Source: Molossus alvarezi
Taxonomy: Eukaryota; Chordata; Mammalia; Chiroptera; Molossidae
DNA: 64,000 bases
Direction: 5' to 3'
Assembly (NCBI GenBank): GCA_037176705.1
Contig: CM073907.1
Coordinates: 11,749,001-11,813,000, forward strand
The notes beneath the pieces were generated by a model, which saw only the letters and a list, made by a program, of their open reading frames with translations, was not told the DNA's origin and did no database searches. Shown here piece after piece: positions 22,353 to 32,475 of the stretch; position 1 is the stretch's first letter, and every line of letters begins with the position of its first letter. A program made the translations under genes and the position numbers.

Positions 22353-22857
22353 TACTGTACTTCCTTTTTGCTGCTCCTTTTCCTCCAAGTTGAGGCTCTT
22401 GCCCTGCTGAGACATTGCCTTCATCCTAAAGAGATTATCTCTCATTTCTCTGCTGTCAATGGGGCTTGGAAATGAGGGCGGACATGCACCCCAAGAAGTC
22501 TGTTCTTGTCCCCCTGCCAAGACTTTCAGGTGAGCCCATCTGGAGCTTGTCCTTGCTGGTGGCACCCAGGCCGAGTGGTCCCCCATCTGGAAAGGTCCCG
22601 TTCCAAGGATGCTCTCTATTCCCACCGGATGACGCCTTCATTCACCAAGCCGGGGCCCCAGCAAAGGCCCCAAGCAGGTGTGAGCTCAGAAACCCAGGTC
22701 ATGCAACTCAGGGACACTCAGGCTCGGCCTGCTCGGTGGGAGGGAGGCGAGGGCAGGCCAGATGGGGCAGGACGCCCCTCTTGCCCCGTGCAGCACCCCT
22801 GAGGTTTGAGGAGGTCAAACCTCAATTCCATTGTTCTTCACCTGCATAGCATGACAT
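22353..22857. other. No gene recognised
   Basis: Unique GC-rich sequence with short overlapping open frames on both strands. Confidence 0.35.
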
Positions 22858-22990
22858 CATTTACGTATTTATTGGCTTGTTGGCTTCGTCCTGCCTCCCC
22901 CACTGGAAAGTGAGGTCTCCGAGGGCAGGGACTGTCTCCTCCACCCCCTGTGTTCACCCCTCACAGAGCCATTGCCTGCCAGACAAAGTG
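22858..22990 (+). mobile_element. L2 LINE 3' region
   Basis: 'cccccactggaaagtgaggt' and 'ccgagggcagggactgtctc' match the L2 3' consensus ('cccccactagactgtgagctc...gagggcagggactgtgtc'). Confidence 0.75.
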
Positions 22991-24154
22991 ACAGCAGAGG
23001 TCACGAAAAGCCAGTTGGCGGGCCATAGGGCCACATCCGGTCAACAGGTATATTTGTCTGGGCGGCTTAGAAGATTGTTTGTAAATGACATTAGTTGCCA
23101 ACGCTTTATTAAAAATTGGGCGATTTCACAAAAGTGTGCATTTCCAATTTCTGTGGAAACGTCAGGTGTTCTCTGGGGCCCCGGGCTGCATTCTCATGAC
23201 ACACCTGCCTCGATTTGAGCTGACAACTCAGGATCTCTCAACTTTGCACGAAGTGTGAGACCATGTCAACCTCACAGTTCCTCTGTCCGCTTGGACAACC
23301 GCCCAGCTCCTCCTTTATAAGGTTCCCAGAGTCACACACGCACACACACACCGCTGTGGGGTCTCTGCAGCAGCCAGCCAGGACTACTGCTTTCAAGCCG
23401 GGGCCCCTGCAGCCCCCGAGATCACCCAGCTGTGCCTGGGCTCCTCACTCGCTCCAGCAGCAGGACAGCTTCCCAGAGCCACGCAGGACACCTCCCGCCT
23501 TCCTGGGGGGCAGGATAGCGAAGCCACCTGCAGCTTCCCGAGCACTTGGCCAGCCCAGGCGGACAGGGGCTCCACCGGACACGAAAAGCCCTAATGAGAG
23601 AAAGGAATGTGAGCCACACACTTGGGGAGCTCCCACGCGGAGGACATGGGGTCCTCAGGGTCCGTCTGCAAAGCAGACCCGCACTGCCTCAGTGCGCACC
23701 AGGTTCTGCATTTGCCTTTAACTGCAGATCCCAGGACCCGAGCCACTCCGTCTCAGAGGGCACCCAGAGAACTGGATTTGGGCCCAATGCCCCTGGTGCT
23801 TCTGACCCAGGGCGGAGAGCTAGGGGGCTGTCCGAGGCAGAGCCCTCCCCTCGTCTCCAGGCACCAGCCGCTGCAGCAGAGGACCCATTTGAGGGCGACA
23901 GTCACGGAGCGAGGCTCCTAGGAAGCAGTCCGTGTCCACAGCTGCCGTCTACTCAACTGCTTCAGCAAGTCTTCCCTAGGGCTTGAGAAAGCAAAATTAA
24001 AAACACGCATCAGGCCTCCCTGCAACTCATCAACTCCTCAGCGTCCTGCTCTGGCTGAGGTGTGTTGATGCTCTGAGTCCCTCTGCCCAGGCGTCCCCAG
24101 CTCTGCGGGATGCCCTGAGCCAGCGGAGGAATAAATCCACCAAACCAGAAGGAG
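22991..24154. other. No gene recognised; GC-rich unique sequence
   Basis: A short (CA)n tract lies at about 23334-23352. Open frames up to 152 codons have no recognised domains. An AT-richer island at about 23070-23165 looks unusually complex and unrepetitive (see findings). Confidence 0.35.
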
Positions 24155-24270
24155 CTGTGCCCCTGCAGGCAAGTAGCTTGACCTCTCTGAGCCTTAATGG
24201 TCACACGTGTGAGCCAGGGATGGCAGCTGCCTCAAAGGGATAGTGTAAGGGTTAATTGAGCAACATGCCC
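24155..24270 (+). mobile_element. MIR SINE fragment
   Basis: 'caagtagcttgacctctctg' 'agcctta' followed by '...gcctcaaagggatagtgtaag' and 'ggttaattgagcaacatg' follow the MIR 3' half. Confidence 0.7.
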
Positions 24271-25656
24271 ATCTGCTCATCATTCGCCAGGGTGTGAGTT
24301 TTGGGGAATTCTGTCTGAAATTGCGGCTTCTACATCCTGCCTCCCTGGGGGTGGAGGGTGGGGACGAATAGCAGCTCTGTCGATCCAGCTTTCTGTGGCC
24401 ACCAGCGGAAACCTACTCAAGTGGGCAAAACAGAACGCGTCACACTTAGGGAGCACCTTGTGTCCTCCAAGCGTGCTTGGAAGTGTCTGGGGACCGGCAG
24501 CAAGGGAGCGTCCGTACCTTTTCCAAGCCATGTCTGAGGCCTCCGGCTGAAACAGAAGGATGCCCCGTGATAGCAAGAGGCTGATGGGGGAGGAAGGTTC
24601 CAGGGGCCTGCGGTGCATTCTGGGTCAGCACCGTGGGAGGGAGCTGGCCCTCGAGGGTTCTGATTGCTGCTCCTCAGGCTGTTAGACCTCCAGGTCCGAC
24701 ATCCGTACCTGGGGCCAGAGCTTTCCTTCCAGGAGAACTTGTGTGATTTCCTTAGACAAACAGACCGACGGCTGTTTAATTCTCAATTATTCGAAAGCGT
24801 TCCCCCAGGCCCAGTGATAGGCAATCTCGTGAGATTTCCTAATGGGTTCAAGACCCAATTCCACACTCCATGCCCAGCTCCTGCTCCCAGCAGGTTTGCA
24901 GCTCACCATCAATAGCACCCTTGGCCCTGGACTCCTGGGCTGTTGCCTCACTGGGTTGAAAAAGATGCCCGATGCCTAAACTCCCTAATACCGAGTTCCT
25001 CGCCTGGAAATTAAGGCCAAAATAGCTCCTTCTTCCAGAGCTGAGACGAGTCAATGACACGATGCAGAAAATCGTCCTGACTGAGGAGCCTGGGTCTTAG
25101 TGAGAACTTGGGAGGTCGGAGCAGCTGTTGTTGCTGTTACCATGGTAACAATAGACCCGGTAAGGGTCTGAGCCCATCCTGACCAAGATCATCTCCCACG
25201 CAGACGCCCCGCCCTCAGGGTGGGAGGGTCTAAGGGTCCCAGCTCTACACCTGCACAGATCAGCTATTCCGCTGTCTTCCTCTTTCTTTCCTAAAGTGGG
25301 GGTGGCCCAGATCATACTTTGGGGGGTTGGCGAGGTAGGAAAGAACCCAGGTGAACTGAGAAAGAGAAGCCACCTGGTGGGTTCAAGAGTGGAGTGGTTG
25401 AGGGCTCCTGGTACCCTACCGCCTTCCCTCCCCCTCCACGTCTCAGGGTGTTGACCGACACCCCTGCTTCCTCCAGTAGCCTGAGCCGTGGCAGAGTCCC
25501 GCCTCCCCATGTGCCCGCAGCAGGCACCTCTGTGCCACTCCACCCGCAGCAAATGAATGGGTGGAGGGATGAGGGGGCCAAGGACAGCAGGAGCCGCCCT
25601 CCATACACCAGCTCAGCATGGTTTCGTTCCCTTCTCCCGGCAAACAGGAGGGTCTG
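24271..25656. other. No gene recognised
   Basis: Unique sequence; a MIR-like trace may exist at about 24846-25075 but is too degraded to call. Open frames to 151 codons lack domains. Confidence 0.35.
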
Positions 25657-25778
25657 TCTGCTCTGTGCCATGCACGGGACCAGCTGGGCACTCAGACCCC
25701 ATCCCACTCCCTTGACCTCTGCTCTGTGCCATTCACGGGGCCAGCTGAGCACTCAGACCCCATCGCACTCCCTTGACC
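25657..25778. repeat. 61-bp tandem duplication (2 copies)
   Basis: The segment beginning 'tctgctctgtgcca' at 25657 is repeated at 25718, with only a few mismatches across 61 bp (for example 'tgcacgggacc' against 'ttcacggggcc'). The close match points to a fairly recent local duplication. Confidence 0.95.
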
Positions 25779-26346
25779 ATGAGTTCCAGGACTCTGCTCC
25801 TCCTTCACGCCCCTGGGAAGATGCCCTGAGGTGGCCCTGAGTCTGGGTGACCCGGGTGGGGGGCATGACAGCCAGGGGTCGTTCCTCCCGGTCTGTGCCC
25901 CTTCCCCTCTGTGCTCCCCCTCTCTCTGTGGTGACCCTGAGTGTGTGCAGGAGCTGAGGGGCCTTCCCCTGTGCTGGGTGAGAGGGTGAGGCACGTCCAC
26001 TGGGGGGGGGGACAGCTGGGGCGCCCTTGGTGCCCAGATCCAGGCATGTCCTTGGGGGTCCTCCTCCCACTTCCTCTCACGCCTCCCTTCAGCTTCTCTT
26101 GGGCCATAGGGCTTGGAGTCTGAGGTGCCCTGTGACTCAGCTTTACAGCCGGGCCCAGAGGCCTTCCCTCTGTCCACTCCCACCCCCACCCCCATGCTGG
26201 CAGGGAATTCCCCAAACGCCAGTGAGCGAGCAGAGGTGGCCATCAGAGCCACAGAACCAGCACTTGCTGCAAACGAGGGAGGTGGGCTGGGAATGGACAT
26301 CAGGGCACAGTGGGGACTGTGGAACACGGGCGGCCTGGGGTCCCCT
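25779..26346. other. No gene recognised; GC-rich
   Basis: Open frames up to 211 codons on the minus strand and others on the plus strand coexist over the same bases, typical of GC-rich noncoding DNA. No domain recognised. Confidence 0.35.
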
Positions 26347-26446
26347 CAGGGGTCCTCAGACTCTGACAGGCATCAGAATCCCCAGGAGGGCTTGTCTGCA
26401 CACGATCTGCCAGGCCACACCCCTGTCTTTCTGACGCCACAGGTTT
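26347..26446 (+). mobile_element. MER5A-like hAT-Charlie MITE, left part
   Basis: 'caggggtcctcaga' resembles the MER5 terminus, followed by 'catcagaatccccaggaggg', 'gatctgccaggccacacccc' and 'tctttctgacgccacagg', in the order of the MER5A consensus. The right part lies beyond the L1 at 27196-27237. Confidence 0.72.
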
Positions 26447-27190
26447 TTTTCTGAAGTTCTTTTTATTTTTTTACTTAAAACACTTTTTTTTATAATTAGA
26501 GTTTATATTTAATATGATTTTGTATTAGTTTCAGGTGTACTGCATAGTGGTTAGATAACCATACACTTTATAAAGTGTTCCCGTACCCACCCGGCACCAT
26601 ACAGAGTTATAATAATGTTATTGACTATTTTCCTAGGCTCTGCTTTATCCCCATGACTATTCTGTAACTACCAATGTGGACTTCATAATCCCTCCACCTC
26701 TTCACCCAGCCCCCACCCCCTCCCCTCTGGCAACCGTCAGTCTGTTCCCTGCATCGGCGAGTCTGTTTCTGGTTGTCCATTTATATTGTTCATTAGATTC
26801 CACATATAACTGAGAGCACATGGTATTTGTCTTTCTCTGACTGACCTATTTCACTGCGCATAATAAATATCCTAGGCCCACCTATATTGTCGCAAATGGT
26901 TACGATGCCATTCTTTTTTATGGCCAAGTAATATTCCACTTTATACATTCCACAGCTTTTTTATCCGCTTGTCTACTGATGGGCACTTGGGTTGCTTCCA
27001 TAGGCTGGCTATGGTAAATATCTCTGTAATGAACATAGGGGTGCATATATTTTTTTCGAATTAGAGTTTAGGGGTTTTTCGGATGTGGCTCACTGGGTTG
27101 TAAGGCAGTTCCAGATATTGGCTGCCTGAGGAACCTCCACATTGCTTTGCACGGTGGCTGCACCAGTCTGCACCCCGACCAACAGTGGCC
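26447..27190 (-). mobile_element. Antisense LINE-1 3' region inserted in MER5A
   Basis: Classic antisense L1 3'-end text: 'caggtgtactgcatagtggtt', 'gtctgttccctgcatcggcg', 'tatggccaagtaatattcca', 'gatgggcacttgggttgctt' and 'cagtctgcaccccgacc'. It is split by no SINE. It separates the two halves of a MER5A-like element, so it inserted after that element was in place. Confidence 0.85.
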
Positions 27191-27195
27191 ACATG

Positions 27196-27237
27196 GCATT
27201 GAGGCAGCTGTTGGGGACCCCAGTTGGAGAATCACTG
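27196..27237 (+). mobile_element. MER5A-like MITE, right part
   Basis: 'ggcagctgttggggacccc' and the terminus 'ggagaatcactg' match the 3' end of MER5A. The reverse complement of the terminus ('cagtgattctcc') pairs imperfectly with the left end 'caggggtcctca'. Confidence 0.65.
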
Positions 27238-27384
27238 CCCTACCTGAAGGGGTTTGCTTCCTCAGCACCCGCCCGAGGTTGCCTTGGGGAACAAAGCCTA
27301 AGGCTGCCGGATTTCCTAATTTTTCAGAAAAAGCCAGAAGTGCAGATTTTAATGCAAAATTTCCCAATTTTTAAAATTTGTAAG

Positions 27385-27600
27385 TAAATTTTTTAAATTA
27401 ATTTATTTTTGTTACAGATGTTTCTCCTTTTCCCCCCGTTGATTTCCCCCTCACCCTCCCTCCCCACCCTGTCCCGGCTTTGTTGTCCATGTTCATTGTT
27501 CATGCACACATGCATATAAGTTCTGTGGTTTATCTCCACCACCACCACCCCCCAGCCCCTCTTCTGGGGATTGTCAGTAATTTTTTCTTAAGTGAAATTC
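27385..27600 (-). mobile_element. Probable antisense L1 3'-UTR fragment
   Basis: Starts with an AT-rich stretch followed by 'ccccctcaccctccctccccaccctg' and 'ttgttgtccatgttcattgttc', a pyrimidine-rich pattern typical of antisense L1 3' untranslated regions in bats. Family uncertain. Confidence 0.4.
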
Positions 27601-28421
27601 TGTCGGGGACTACCTAAACTATATGCACAGGTCAAGGTGGACTCAGAGCCCCCCACTTTGTGAGCTGTGTGTTTGCATGCACGCTTGGTCGGGGACCCCT
27701 AATTCCTGACAATATTTGCGTCATGACTGCTGACTACTGGCCCATGTCCCCAGGAGCTGAGAGCCTGTTGGAACCTTCGAGATACCTTTGTCCCTGCTGC
27801 TTACAAAACAATGAAGACTCATAGGTCTGTCTGCTGGGAGAGGGAACCCCAAGGCCACCCGCCCCAAGAGGATTGTCACAGATTTCTCAGAACACAGTGA
27901 TTCAGTGATGGAGTGGTCCCCTGGGGCAACCCAGCGCTGTGCTTACAAGAAGCCAGGAGACTCGGAGGCGCAGTAACAACACCCCAATAAACACACGGCA
28001 GCTCGGCTTTTAGGTTCAAAGGCCATGAAATGATCTGAACGCGGGTCAGGATCAAATGCCCCCGTCCTCAGAGGGAGGATGGCAGAGGAGAGCACACCTT
28101 TCAACACGTCTGGCATCGGAAGGCAGGGCCTGGGGAACTGAGCAGGCTGGTGCTGTTGCCTGAGCTATCCCCTCACCAACTTCTGCAACGAAACAGGACA
28201 ATCTGAGCACATCCCGGGCCTTCTGGGTCTGTGTGCTTTATTTTCTGTGAACCACAGTTCCCTGCCAAGTCGAGGCTGCCTCCCCACCCCCACCACACGC
28301 AACCAGCTGGGGCAGCTTATGCCTGAGTGCAATAAACTCGAGACTCGCTCGTCAGATCAGCTACGCAAAAATCAAGAATTAAACCGATTTATAAAACTGG
28401 TTTATTAAAAACCTCTCCTCT
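27601..28421. other. No gene recognised; possible LTR relic
   Basis: The segment opens 'tgtcggggactac' and contains 'ggtcggggacccctaattcc' and 'ccaataaacacacggcagctc', superficially LTR-like. No paired copy, primer-binding site or retroviral coding region was seen. Confidence 0.25.
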
Positions 28422-28663
28422 GCCCGGCCAGCATGGCTCAGTGGTTGAGCATCTACCCCTGCACCAAGAGGTTGCCGGTTCGATTCTCGGTCAGGGCACA
28501 TGCCCAGGTTGTGAGCCCAATCCCCAGTGGGGGGCATGCAGGAGGCGGCCAGTCGATGTTCTCTCTCATCGATGTTTCTCTCTCTCTCTCCCTCTCCCTT
28601 CCTCTCTCTCTAAAAATCAATAAAGAAAAAAACATTTTTAAAAAATAAATAAATAAATAAACC
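28422..28663 (+). mobile_element. Ves SINE (type B)
   Basis: 'tgcccggccagcatggctca' head, 'ggttcgattctcggtcaggg', 'catgcaggaggcggccagtc', a full pyrimidine body and tail 'taaaaatcaataaagaaaaa' with (AAAT)n. Possible TSD 'acctctcctc'/'acccttcctt'. Confidence 0.94.
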
Positions 28664-28875
28664 CTTCCTTCGTTTTAGGTTGTGTTTTACACTTGGCTCT
28701 GTTTGATTTTCAGAAAGAAGTGTTTCCCCGGCATTTTTGGGGTGTCTTAGCGGTAAAATGGAAACTGTCCCTCGGCCTGGAGAGCCGGGTTGGGTGCTGA
28801 TCTGTGTTAACGTGAAGATGGAGAAGGAAGCTTTCATCAATAGGTCAGAATTTGGGGTACAGGGTGCCATTCTTT

Positions 28876-29106
28876 TTTTTTTTTTATCCTCACCCAAGGA
28901 CATTTTTCCATTTTTTATTCAGATGGAGTGGGAGGGAGAGAGAAACATCGACGTGAAAGGGACACATCGAGTGGCTGCCACCCTCACGAACCAACCAGGG
29001 CCGGGGACAAACTGCAACTGAGGTACGTGCCCTTAGCGGGAACCGAACCCGGGTCTCTCTGGACCGCAGGCCGATGTTCTAACCGCTGAGCAAAACCGGC
29101 CAGGGC
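28876..29106 (-). mobile_element. Ves SINE (type A), antisense, with TSD
   Basis: Near-consensus minus-strand copy: 'gccctggccggttttgctca' head, 'ggttcggttcccgctaaggg', tail '...gtccttgggtgaggata' and poly-A. Flanked by 'agggtgccattcttt' (about 28861) and 'agagtgccattcttt' (about 29107). The close match to consensus suggests a fairly young insertion. Confidence 0.95.
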
Positions 29107-29503
29107 CAGAGTGCCATTCTTTGCTTGGAAGACTTGCTTCTCCCTGAGTGAGTACCCCTAAAAGTGGCACAAGGAATTTACAACCGGTTTCTTCTAGACA
29201 TAGTCTCGACCTCACACTAGAAGGATTGTCACAGGGCAGCAGGCAAACGTGGTCTTAAACACGGAAGAGCCGTCTGACTGTTTGAGACTGTAACCAGAGC
29301 TCCTCCCAGGGTCTGTGTCTTGGGGGGCTTGGTGGACACATGCGCTCGGCACGCATAGGGATGGGGGACCAGCAGCAGGTATTACCAGAGGGCATTGTAT
29401 TAGTGTTCTCCAGAGACCCAGAACCAAAAGGCTGTTCATTTGATGTTGTCACTAAGTTTTATTTTAGCCATTCTAATAGGCATGTAATGATAGCTTTTTA
29501 TGT

Positions 29504-29747
29504 TTTTTTTTCTTTTTTAATCCTCACCTGAGGATATTTTTCTATTTGTCTTCAGACAGATTGTGGGGGAGAGAGAGAGAGAGAAACATCAACGTGAGAG
29601 AGACACATTGATCGGTTTCCACCCACATGACCCCAACCAGGGCTGGGGAAGAATTGCAGCCGAAGTACGTGCCCTTGGATGGAATCAAACCTGGGACTCT
29701 CCGGTCCGAAGGCCGATGCTCTAACCGCTGGGCAAAATGGCCAGGGC
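29504..29747 (-). mobile_element. Ves SINE (type A), antisense, with TSD
   Basis: Minus-strand 'gccctggccattttgcccag' head, tail '...aatatcctcaggtgaggatta' then poly-A. Flanks 'gctttttatg' (about 29491) and 'actttttatg' (about 29748). Confidence 0.92.
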
Positions 29748-29964
29748 ACTTTTTATGGTTTTAATTTGCATTTTTCTAACAGCTAATTGTGTGACATATA
29801 TTTTCATGTGTTTATTGCCATTCCTATATCCTCTTAGGGGAAAGATCTGTTCCGGTCTTTCGTCGTCTTTTTAAATCATTATCTGCTTTTTTTTTAACTA
29901 TTTAGTTCTGAGAGTTTTAAAAAATATATACTCTTGATACTAGCCTTTTATTAGATACGTGGTA

Positions 29965-30098
29965 GCCCCGGCTGGTGTGGCTCAGTTGGCGTGTCAGGGA
30001 TCGGGGCATGTACGGGAGGCAGTCGTTCGATGTTTCTCTCTCCACCTTCCTCTCTCTAGAATCAATTTAAAAACACATCCTTAGGTGAGGATTAAAAA
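29965..30098 (+). mobile_element. Ves SINE, internally deleted
   Basis: The head 'gccccggctggtgtggctca' joins after 'gttggcgtgtc' directly to 'agggatcggggcatgtacggg', losing most of the B-box region. It then runs through a short pyrimidine body to the type A/C tail 'catccttaggtgaggatta' and A-run. Total about 134 bp. Confidence 0.85.
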
Positions 30099-30306
30099 AA
30101 AGTACTATATATGTGGTTTGCAAATATTTTCTCCCTCTCTATAGCTTGTCTTTTCATCTTCTTCACAGGGTCTCATGCAGAGCAAAGATTTTTAATTTTG
30201 ATGAGATATAATTTATCAGTTTGTCCTGTTATTCGCCATGCTGTGTCAAGTCTAAGAATGTTTAGCCTAGACCTAGATTCAAATACTTTTCCCTATTTTT
30301 TTAAAT

Positions 30307-30399
30307 TTTTTTTTTTGGTACTTGCCCCTAGCAGGAACCGAACCCGGGACTCTGGTCCACAGGCCGATGCTCCAACCGCTGAGCCAAACTGGCCAGGGC
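30307..30399 (-). mobile_element. Short (head-only) Ves SINE, antisense
   Basis: Minus strand: 'gccctggccagtttggctca', '...gggttcggttcctgctaggg', 'gcaagtacc', then poly-A. It ends at the same point as the other short copies. Flanking 'ccctattttt' occurs on both sides (about 30291 and 30401). Confidence 0.92.
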
Positions 30400-30941
30400 T
30401 CCCCTATTTTTATCTAAAAGTTTTATAACGTTACATTTTACATTTGAGCCCATGGGCCATTTTGAGTTAATTTTTATAAAAAGTAGGGCAAGGTCCTTTT
30501 TTTTTTTTCATATCTAATTTCTGCAGTACCATTAGTACCCCACTGAATTGCTTTTGTTACTTTATGAAAAGCTACATGTGTGGGTCTATTTCTAGGTTCT
30601 CTGTTCTATAGATCTATGTCTAGTCTACAAATACCACACAGTCTTAATTATTGTATAGAAGTCTTGAAATTGGGTAAACTGATTCCTCCCACTTAGTTTT
30701 TTGTTTTTCCAAAACCTGTCTAGCTCTAGAAGAAAAAATGAGATCATGCTAAATTCGTAAATTATTTTAGGGTAAATTAATGTTTTTGATGTTCAGTCTT
30801 CCTATCTATGAACATGGTATAACTCTCCATTTTTCCAAGTATACTTTTGTTTCCTTCACAAACATTTGATCTTTTCCTTGAATAGATTTGGACATTTCTC
30901 ATTAAGTTTATACGCACAATTTTCTCTTTCTCCCCATTATG

Positions 30942-31061
30942 TTTTTGTTTGTTTGTTTTTGTTTTGTTTTGTTTTTGGTACGTGCCCCTAGAGGAAACCG
31001 AACCCGGGACTCTCTGGTCCGCAGGCCGACGCTGCAACCACTGAGCCAAACCAGCCAGGGC
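30942..31061 (-). mobile_element. Short (head-only) Ves SINE, antisense, with TSD
   Basis: Head-only copy ending 'ctaggggcacgtacc' then an A-rich tail broken into (AAAAC)n. Flanked by perfect 'tctccccattatg' repeats (30929-30941 and 31062-31074). Confidence 0.95.
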
Positions 31062-31217
31062 TCTCCCCATTATGAATAGCATCTTCTCTTTTATTGTTTT
31101 TTTTTTCCAGAGGGCTTTAGTTAATAGAACCATACGCCCCTTGTTTATTGGTTCTATAACCTGCAACTGTACTGAATTCTGTTATGGTGGGTGTTCGTTT
31201 TCTCATCAATTCTTTTT

Positions 31218-31425
31218 TTTTTTCTTTATTGATTTTAGAGAGAGAGGAAGAAAGAGGAATAGAGAGATAGAAACATCAATGAGAGAGAACATCAGTTGGC
31301 TGCCTCCTGCATGCCCCCCACTGGGGATTGGGCCCACAACCTGGGCATGTGTCCTGACTGGGAATCAAACCAGTGACCTCTTGGTGCAGGGTCGATGCTC
31401 AACCACTGAGCCACACCTGCCGGGC
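31218..31425 (-). mobile_element. Ves SINE (type B), antisense, with TSD
   Basis: Minus-strand 'cccggcaggtgtggctcagt' head, 'gacctcttggtgcag' (complement of 'ctgcaccaagaggtc'), tail 'taaaatcaataaag'. TSD 'catcaattctttt' at about 31203 and 31428. Confidence 0.95.
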
Positions 31426-32136
31426 CCCATCAATTCTTTTGAGGTTCCAAATATATGATCATAATGTCTGCACAGAAATAGCTTTTTTTTTGCTATTGCT
31501 TCTTTTTAATTTCTTCTGCTTCCAATTATTTCCTTGTTTGGTTGCTTTGCCTAATGCTTCCAACACAACTTTATACAGTAGTGGTGATTGTGGGCATCTT
31601 TGTCTTGGTTCTAATGTTAATGGGAAAGTATTTTTAGCCCAAATGAGAACTGCACTTCTCAAATGTCTTCTCTGCAACTTTGAAGACAATCAGATCATTT
31701 TTAGCCTAAGCTCTATTAGCATAATCAATTATATTACTGTATTTTCTATATTGAACCTCACTGCATTACTGGAATAAACAGTGTGTGCTCATAACATTAT
31801 CTTTAATTAGTTGTTCGATTCTACTTGACTGGATTTTTTTCCTGACAGTTGCATATCAATATTAATGAGTGAGATTGGTTTATGGTTTTAATTTTTTATA
31901 AAATCTTTGTCAGATTTTCAGTGTGATGAAAGTCTTGGCTTCATAAATAATTGGAAGTTTTCTCTTTCCTTGTATGTTATAGAATAGCTTAAGTAGCTAA
32001 CACTGGGATTATCTGATTTTTAAGGATTTGCTAGAATTTTCCTGGGAAACCATTTGGGTTTGATGCTATTTTCAGGATGCTGGGGAGCTTTAACTACTTT
32101 CTCTATGACTTCTTAATAATTGGTCTGTTCAGACTT

Positions 32137-32138
<2 letters not shown>

Positions 32139-32190
<52 letters not shown>

Positions 32191-32249
32191 TTCCCTCACC
32201 CAAGGATATTTTTCTATTTATTTTCAGATAGAGTGGGAGAGAGGGAGGG

Positions 32250-32301
<52 letters not shown>

Positions 32302-32461
32302 TTGATGTGAGAGAGACACATCAACTGGCTGCCTCCCACACAACCTTGACCAGGGCCAGGGACGAACTGCAACCAAGGTACATGCCCTTGACCAGAATCA
32401 AACCCGCAACTCATTGGTCCACGGGCTGATGCTCTAACCACTGGGCCAAACTGGCCAGGGC
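32139..32461 (-). mobile_element. Ves SINE (type A), antisense, with (TA)n and (GA)n expansions
   Basis: Minus-strand 'gccctggccagtttggccca' head; tail '...atatccttgggtgaggg' followed by an A-run and then a (TA)n tract (about 32139-32181). The pyrimidine body is an expanded (GA)n tract on the plus strand (about 32248-32296). TSD 'gttcagacttt' (32127) and 'gttgagacttt' (32463) enclose the (TA)n, so the (TA)n belongs to the insertion. Confidence 0.93.
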
Positions 32462-32475
32462 TGTTGAGACTTTTT

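Larger units (their letters stand above)
29430..32138 (-). mobile_element. Long antisense LINE-1 (L1M-type) fragment with six SINE insertions
   Basis: Pieced together around the SINEs, this reads as the antisense of an L1 from its 3' region into ORF2. 3'-side markers are 'gcaaatattttctccctctc', 'aagatttttaattttgatgag' and 'cattttgagttaatttttata'. ORF2-side markers are 'atgcttccaacacaactttat', 'ttgtgggcatctttgtcttgg', 'aataattggaagttttctct' and 'aaaccatttgggtttgatgc'. The reading frame is broken throughout. SINEs sit at about 29504, 29965, 30307, 30942, 31218 and (right edge) 32139. Confidence 0.8.

Noticed and set aside
25692..26327. 211-codon minus-strand open frame with overlapping plus-strand frames
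   Set aside because: GC-rich DNA with four or more frames open over the same bases; no domain or splice support.
27601..28020. Possible retroviral LTR ('tgtcggggac' start, 'aataaacacac' signal)
   Set aside because: No second LTR, no target-site duplication, no primer-binding site and no retroviral coding text found nearby; kept only as a note.
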